This document shows, piece by piece, positions 60,173 through 64,000 of a DNA stretch of 64,000 nt (the stretch's first letter is position 1; each line of letters begins with the position of its first letter). Origin of the DNA: Paludibacteraceae bacterium (lineage in GTDB: Bacteria; Bacteroidota; Bacteroidia; Bacteroidales; Paludibacteraceae); contig JAFUWV010000011.1 in the NCBI GenBank assembly GCA_017477325.1, forward strand, positions 234,272 to 298,271, read 5' to 3'. The position numbers and the translations under genes are program-made. The notes beneath the pieces are model-generated. The model did not search any database. It saw only the letters and a list, made by a program, of their open reading frames with translations, and was not told where the DNA came from.

Positions 60173-61840
60173 TTAACCCTTCTCTGCACTATTTTGTTTT
60201 CTGAATTGTGTCGGACTCATGCCGAATATACGGCTGAAAGTATGGCTGAAACTGCTTGCATCTTCAAAGCCGCAACTTACTGCCACTTCCTCTATCTTCA
60301 TCTGCTTCTCGTTCAGCAGCAGACTGCGAGCCTTCTCCATCTGTATTGCGCAGATAAAGTCTTTGGGCGTGCCGCCTGTAAGCTCCTGTATTCTGCGGCG
60401 GAAAGTGCGCACTCCCATACCCATACGCTCTGCAATGGCCTCTACATTATAGTCTCTTTTTTCAAGTGCTTTCTCTACTTCCGCCACTACGCGCGCCAGC
60501 AGGTCCTGATTGCTCTGTTCACCGGTTGTTTCTCTCTTTGTGCCTGCCTGGGTCACTGCAGCCGAAGCAAGCAGAGCTTTTCTCACGTCCTCCATCTCAC
60601 GTGTGATGATGGCAATACTCTTTTTGTTCTTTCTGTAATACACTGTCGCCAGCACACTCAGTACTATCAGTATCAGCAAGAACGCACATACTATCAGTAC
60701 CACATACAGCCTGTGCTCGCGTTTCTCATTGGCGCTCTGCTTCTGCAGCATCTCGTTGTCATATTCCGCAGCATACTTGCTCAGCAACTCGCCGGTCTCT
60801 TTGTCATACAGCGAGTCTTGCAGTATCAGGAACTTGTCGTTGTGCTCCAACGCTTTCTGAGGGTCTATCTTGCGCCATGCTTCCCGCAAACCGTCGTGTG
60901 CCTGGCTGAGGTTGTATAGGTCATGTTGCGCCTCGAAGATATCCACTGCCTCGTCGTAATAGCCTATCGCCGACTCGTCTTGTTTCAGTTTGTGCTTCAC
61001 ATCACCCATCTGCACACATGCTATGCCAAGCGAATGCCGGTTGCTCATCACTCTGAGCACAGGTATTGCCTCTGCCAGCGCTTCCTCGGCTTCATCGTAG
61101 CGCTTCAGTCCTATCAGCGCCGGCGCCCGCTGAGCCTGCCTGATGGCTATCCTCTCCTGCCTGCCCAGCTGACGCTCTATAGCCAACGCCTTGTCGGCAT
61201 ATTGCAGCGATGTCTCCACATCATGCATGTTCTGATACACTTCGGCAGCCATACCGTACACCACTGCCTGTCTCGGCAGGTTGTCCGTCTGCTCGGCATA
61301 CTCTATCGCCTTCAGCACATATTTCTCTGCCTCCTTTACTTCGTGTGCCGACATGTATATGCCTGCCAGAGTGTTGTACGATGAGGCTATGTTGTCTTTG
61401 TTGCCGCTCTCTATGTCCAAGCGATTGCATTGTTTGGCATAGGTGGCTGCTTTCTGGAAATTGCCTTGACGCACATATATTATGCTCAGCAGCGATGCGC
61501 AGTCTGCCTCCATCGTCTTGTCTTTGGCCGACTCGCAAAGCGGTAGGGAACGTAGCCCGTACTCTTCTGCCTTGGCGTAGTCCTGCTGGTCGTAGTACCA
61601 CTCCGCTGCCCAGTACCACACAGATGCTTTTATGCTGTCTGTATGCTCACTCTTTGCTATCGTTATGGGTTCGTCAACAAATCCTTCAGACAAAAGAAGA
61701 CTGAAGAAGGCATTAGCGGTTTGTGCGGTTTGCTCATGCTCAAAATTACCAAGCAACTTCTCCGCACTTTCTTCCGTGGCATTAAGATTCCAAGCAGAAG
61801 ATAATATCACTAGCAACAATACAGATAATACTCTTCTCAT
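60173..61840 (-). CDS. TPR sensor-transmembrane-AraC HTH regulator
   Basis: 555 residues. Signal or first membrane segment MRRVLSVLLLVILSSAWNLN. A periplasmic TPR array spans about 70-330 (SIKASVWYWAAEWYYDQQDY, ASSYNTLAGIYMSAHEVKEA, AYGYYDEAVDIFEAQ-like repeats). One membrane helix follows (LYVVLIVCAFLLILIVLSVL, about 375-397), then a coiled linker and a C-terminal AraC HTH (YNVEAIAERMGMGVRTFRRR, MKIEEVAVSCGFEDASSFSH). There is no kinase or receiver domain. It is therefore a one-component membrane regulator sensing something outside the cytoplasm. It lies between the Big_2/BACON gene and a lipoprotein gene. The nearby dyads are the natural candidates for its target. Confidence 0.87.
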   Translation of the reverse strand: MRRVLSVLLLVILSSAWNLNATEESAEKLLGNFEHEQTAQTANAFFSLLLSEGFVDEPITIAKSEHTDSIKASVWYWAAEWYYDQQDYAKAEEYGLRSLPLCESAKDKTMEADCASLLSIIYVRQGNFQKAATYAKQCNRLDIESGNKDNIASSYNTLAGIYMSAHEVKEAEKYVLKAIEYAEQTDNLPRQAVVYGMAAEVYQNMHDVETSLQYADKALAIERQLGRQERIAIRQAQRAPALIGLKRYDEAEEALAEAIPVLRVMSNRHSLGIACVQMGDVKHKLKQDESAIGYYDEAVDIFEAQHDLYNLSQAHDGLREAWRKIDPQKALEHNDKFLILQDSLYDKETGELLSKYAAEYDNEMLQKQSANEKREHRLYVVLIVCAFLLILIVLSVLATVYYRKNKKSIAIITREMEDVRKALLASAAVTQAGTKRETTGEQSNQDLLARVVAEVEKALEKRDYNVEAIAERMGMGVRTFRRRIQELTGGTPKDFICAIQMEKARSLLLNEKQMKIEEVAVSCGFEDASSFSHTFSRIFGMSPTQFRKQNSAEKG

Positions 61841-61861
61841 GTACTATGCACCTAAATCTCA

Positions 61862-62365
61862 CTATTTCTTAATCGCCCATGTGGGAACTATAGGCTCAGA
61901 GATAGTGCCTTGATGCGAGTCGTTAACGTATGTAAACACGTTCACTGCCTCAAACATATTAGTATAGCCTGCCGACCAGTACCTCAGCGTAATATTCTGG
62001 TCTGCTTCATCTTCTACTGGAGCGCAGATGTATATGAAGAACAGTCCTTCGCTCAGCCCTGCTATGCCCAGACAATTCTCACCCGAGAAAGCTGCCAGCA
62101 CATCCTGATCCGATACAGCGAAGTCAGTTGCGGCAGTAAACTGCGAACGTAAGTCCACGCGGATTATCGCTGTCATCGACGATGAGTAATCATAGTCTGC
62201 CGGTGCTGTCCATGTCGGACGTGACACTGTACCTTTCAGCGTCTTAGGCTCTGAAGGATTGTTCTGACTGTTGCAACCTGAAAGTACATACAGGACTACA
62301 AGACAAAAGCAATAACCAATAACTTTCTTGCCAAGAACCTCGGAGAATACAGAATTCTTTTTCAT
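61862..62365 (-). CDS. Small lipoprotein of unknown function
   Basis: 167 residues from the ATG at 62365, which lies properly behind the promoter; the upstream ATG at 62392 would add a charged tail. The signal is VIGYCFCLVVLYVLSGCNSQ (lipobox LSGC). The mature protein has beta-rich segments with a recognisable DQDVLAAFSGENCLGIAGLS stretch, similar to modules found in larger Bacteroidetes surface proteins (AAF.G..C.G). It ends WAIKK. It stands 21 bp upstream of the TPR-AraC regulator and is probably co-transcribed with it. It could modulate signal reception, but that is only context. Confidence 0.72.
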   Translation of the reverse strand: MKKNSVFSEVLGKKVIGYCFCLVVLYVLSGCNSQNNPSEPKTLKGTVSRPTWTAPADYDYSSSMTAIIRVDLRSQFTAATDFAVSDQDVLAAFSGENCLGIAGLSEGLFFIYICAPVEDEADQNITLRYWSAGYTNMFEAVNVFTYVNDSHQGTISEPIVPTWAIKK

Positions 62366-62418
62366 TTTACGGATATCTTTGTATTTATACATTTACCCAA
62401 TTTAATAGATATTGCGCA

Positions 62419-62449
62419 CAAAGATACAAAAATTTTCTTATCTGTCAAA
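62419..62449 (-). promoter_or_regulatory. Promoter of the lipoprotein-regulator operon
   Basis: On the minus strand, TTTG (62446-62449), 19 bp, then TATCTTTG (62419-62426). Confidence 0.75.
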
Positions 62450-62494
62450 CTTCTAGAAAATTTGTAATCTTTCCATCCCTGAAACTTGGAACCT

Positions 62495-62677
62495 GCACAG
62501 CGAAGCAGATTGTTCCGTAAGGATAAGCACAGCGTAGCAGATCGTTCCGAAGGATAAGAAACCAGAAACTTGAAACCTGCACAGCGAAGCAGATCGTTCC
62601 GTAAGGATAAGAAACTTGAAACCTGGAACCTTAAACCTGGAACCTGCACAGCGAAGCAGATTGTTCCGTAAGGATAA
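62495..62677. repeat. Four copies of a 32-bp repeat with GAAACTTGAAACCTG spacers
   Basis: Units begin GCACAGCGAAGCAGAT and end TTCCGTAAGGATAA, at 62495-62526, 62527-62557 (one base shorter), 62579-62610 and 62646-62677. Two are identical apart from T/C at one position. Spacers are variants of gaaacttgaaacctg. CTGC..GCAG at the unit start can pair. The array fills the gap between two minus-strand genes and looks like a dispersed intergenic repeat family; no transposase is present. Confidence 0.85.
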
Positions 62678-62688
62678 AAAACCTGAAA

Positions 62689-63066
62689 CTACATTTTCCG
62701 GTACACCTGCTGGCATATATAGTTCCACAGCACTTTTGTCTCTGTCCTGCCTTCCGCCACTGCTTTCTCATATCTCTTCTGCCACAGCTCCCTCTTCTTC
62801 TCGTCCCTGTACTCTTCTCTTGCCTGTGCCATCACTTCGCGCATTTTGTGCGCATTCCTCAGCGACGCGCCTTTCACCTCCTGCTTCGGGTTCTTGCATG
62901 CGCGTATCTGTCCGTTACGTAGTGTCCGGTAATGCACTTCTTTGTCCACTTTGCCCGACACCTCTCTCAAAGTCTCGTCTTCGATTAACTCTCCTATTCC
63001 GTACTTCTTGTTCACTTCTTCCGTACGGTTATCTACTTCTTTTTTCCTTTTTCTCCAACTACCCAT
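62689..63066 (-). CDS. Hypothetical basic protein, 125 aa
   Basis: A soluble, highly charged protein (MGSWRKRKKEVDNRTEEVNK and onward) with no signal peptide or membrane segment. The middle has VHYRTLRNGQIRACKNPKQE and the C-terminal half is predicted helical (AQAREEYRDEKKRELWQKRY). Strong positive charge suggests nucleic-acid contact. The order 'short beta segment naming a R/K-rich NGQIRACKNP loop, then long helices' reminds me of small mobile-element or phage-remnant proteins, but I do not recognise a family. Its leader is a nonamer array directly against the start codon. Repeats flank it on both sides. Confidence 0.6.
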   Translation of the reverse strand: MGSWRKRKKEVDNRTEEVNKKYGIGELIEDETLREVSGKVDKEVHYRTLRNGQIRACKNPKQEVKGASLRNAHKMREVMAQAREEYRDEKKRELWQKRYEKAVAEGRTETKVLWNYICQQVYRKM

Positions 63067-63102
63067 AAACTTTTTATACTTATCAAACTTTACAAACTTA
63101 TC
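63067..63102. repeat. Nonamer tandem array touching a start codon
   Basis: Four 9-bp units (aaacttttt, atacttatc, aaactttac, aaacttatc) begin at the base next to the ATG at 63066. On the transcribed strand they read GATAAGTTT-type units, the same family as the arrays at 2557-2619 and 24536-24571. Confidence 0.75.
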
Positions 63103-63322
63103 AACCTACTAACAGCGCAGCATGCGCGTACAAACCTACTAACTCCCCCCTCCTCTATATATTAGACAAAAACAGGTTGCATCTTATCATTTTCGTGCAG
63201 TCTTTTTTGCTTTTCTTCTGTCACCCGCCTGTTCCATGGTTTGTTATCAGATACTTAGGTACCCTCTATTTGCATAAAATTATTAACTCCATGCAACCCG
63301 CAGTGCAGTTTTTCTTTAGTAT
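63103..63322. other. Repeat-rich noncoding stretch
   Basis: No gene seen. It holds a hairpin GCGCA-GCA-TGCGC (63115-63127), an isolated copy of the nonamer ATACTTAGG near 63251, and an inverted pair TTGCAT (63270-63275) / ATGCAA (63291-63296). Confidence 0.5.
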
Positions 63323-63430
63323 ATACTTAGGATACTTATAACACTTAAGATACTTATGACACTTAAGATACTTATGATACTTAGAATACTTATGACACTT
63401 AGGTTACTTATGACACTTAAGATACTTATT
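63323..63430. repeat. Perfect-period nonamer array, 12 units
   Basis: Twelve consecutive 9-bp units with no slippage. Most read ATACTTATG or ACACTTAAG and alternate as an 18-bp dimer; the others are close variants (ATACTTAGG, TTACTTATG, ATACTTATT). Total length is exactly 108 bp. There are no unique spacers, so this is not a CRISPR array. Confidence 0.9.
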
Positions 63431-63612
63431 TATGCATTATGAATTAAATAAATCTGTGTCATCTCCTTTTTTCGTCCATTGCGTCCGGATAGTATCCGGA
63501 CAACGGCTCCCACAGAGCCGCCCCCACTTACCCACATCACAATTGTGAAGGTTTCACAGATAAAACGTACTGCCTTTGGTGGAATCACTTTGGCGTTTGG
63601 TTGGACGCCTAA
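63431..63612. other. Noncoding stretch with a series of hairpins
   Basis: GTCCGGAT-AGT-ATCCGGAC (63483-63501), GGCTC-N5-GAGCC (63505-63519), the palindrome CACAATTGTG (63538-63547) and GGCGT-N8-ACGCC (63592-63609) follow one another. No protein gene is visible. It could be an RNA leader or the scar of a mobile element. Confidence 0.5.
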
Positions 63613-63720
63613 TTAACATAATTTATCCTCATACGGGTGTAACCATTTATATAACGTGCGACGCGACACATCCGCGCAATCCGCCAATTGGGTATGGGTC
63701 ATTGCTTTGTATTTTGCCAT
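63613..63720 (-). CDS. Short HTH protein or fragment (35 aa, DUF4248-like)
   Basis: An ORF of 35 codons reading MAKYKAMTHTQLADCADVSR then RTLYKWLHPYEDKLC. THTQLADCADVSRRTLYKWL is a good helix-turn-helix of the kind found at the N-terminus of small DUF4248-type Bacteroidales proteins, which continue for another 30-40 residues. Here the frame ends with TAA right after the HTH, so it is probably a truncated remnant. It is adjacent to a repeat- and hairpin-rich region, which fits a decayed element. Confidence 0.55.
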   Translation of the reverse strand: MAKYKAMTHTQLADCADVSRRTLYKWLHPYEDKLC

Positions 63721-63750
63721 AATATCATTTGCTATTTAATCATTTATAAT

Positions 63751-63771
63751 ACGCGGCATGCTATGCCGCGT
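63751..63771. terminator. Perfect 9-bp hairpin upstream of the HTH fragment
   Basis: ACGCGGCAT-GCT-ATGCCGCGT. It lies 30 bp upstream of the HTH fragment start. No T tract immediately follows on either strand, so the terminator role is uncertain. Confidence 0.4.
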
Positions 63772-63832
63772 AATTGACGATGTTATTATCGTGAAGGATT
63801 ATGGTGGAGGACGAGGGGATAGACAAAAGAAA

Positions 63833-63856
63833 CACCCCGCATTGAAATGCAGGGTG
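63833..63856 (-). terminator. Terminator of the LuxR-type regulator gene
   Basis: CACCC-C-GCAT and ATGC-A-GGGTG pair around TGAA with one mismatch. On the minus strand the T-rich TTTCTTTTG follows. It lies about 50 bp after the regulator stop. Confidence 0.7.
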
Positions 63857-63906
63857 CTCGAATGTTCAGGATATTTATAAGATAAACTAATTAATGAAAG
63901 GTAGCA

Positions 63907-64000
63907 TCAGATTATGCCGTGCTCGAGGGCGAAGCGAACCATCTCGACGGAAGATGAGAGACCGAGTTTGTTGAAGATATTGGTCTTATGGCTATTGACA
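63907..64000 (-). CDS. LuxR/NarL-family response regulator, C-terminal fragment (runs off window)
   Basis: Only the last 30 codons are visible: VNSHKTNIFNKLGLSSSVEM then VRFALEHGII. This is the recognition helix and final helix of a LuxR-type HTH (VxxHxxNIxxKLGxxSxxEMVRFAxxxGL). In Bacteroidetes such ends usually belong to NarL-type response regulators. The receiver domain, if present, lies outside the window. Confidence 0.85.
   Translation of the reverse strand, partial: VNSHKTNIFNKLGLSSSVEMVRFALEHGII

Noticed and set aside
62362-62728. Overlapping open frames across the 32-bp repeat region
   Set aside because: They translate the repeat in several frames into similar low-quality peptides; the repeat explains the openness.
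63323-63430. Possible CRISPR array
   Set aside because: Units are 9 bp with no unique spacers, and there are no cas genes nearby.

Overview
The window looks like a chromosomal segment of a gut- or rumen-type Bacteroidales bacterium, probably Prevotellaceae-like. The signs are two SusC/SusD pairs inside polysaccharide utilisation loci (PULs), type IX secretion (T9SS) C-terminal sorting domains, BACON, Big_2 and BspA-type modules, and promoters of the Bacteroidetes form (TTTG or TTG, about 20 bp, then TANNTTTG). I found no rRNA, tRNA, CRISPR array or intact insertion sequence.

Layout. 1-5.4 kb holds the end of a TPR protein, a convergent gene-free gap with foldable sequence, a rubredoxin plus flavodiiron protein pair, enolase and cysteine synthase. 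5.5-9.7 kb is an AT-rich five-gene cassette on the minus strand: a small exported protein, a tail-fibre-like protein, a lipocalin-like lipoprotein interrupted by an in-frame TAG, another lipoprotein, and a T9SS subtilase. 9.9-14.6 kb holds a GH97 enzyme and, divergently, a C10 cysteine protease.

14.6-32.6 kb is an alpha-galactoside PUL on the minus strand. It has an MFS sugar porter, a DUF5107/TPR protein, an AraC regulator, a GH36 alpha-galactosidase, SusC, SusD, an FG-GAP surface protein, a clan GH-D glycosidase with a T9SS tail, and galactose mutarotase. Outer-membrane import, periplasmic and surface hydrolysis, epimerisation and inner-membrane uptake would follow one another.

33-34.2 kb is a dicarboxylate/amino-acid symporter. 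34.3-49 kb is a second, very compact eight-gene PUL (SusC, SusD, lipoprotein, esterase, GH2 beta-galactosidase, two purple-acid-phosphatase-like phosphoesterases, duplicated-domain protein). It is followed by an ELWxxDGT-repeat protein and, divergently, a membrane-spanning sensor/AraC regulator that has no kinase or receiver domain.

54-62.4 kb holds an FNT-like membrane protein, two large secreted proteins with Fib_succ_major-like domains, and a TPR-membrane-AraC regulator. Both secreted-protein promoters carry the dyad TTGTC-N7-GACAA exactly 22 bp upstream of the -7 element, where the -33 box is missing, which suggests a shared activator. The last 1.6 kb is repeat-rich, with a 32-bp repeat family, nonamer arrays, several hairpins and a short HTH fragment, and ends in the C-terminus of a LuxR-type regulator.
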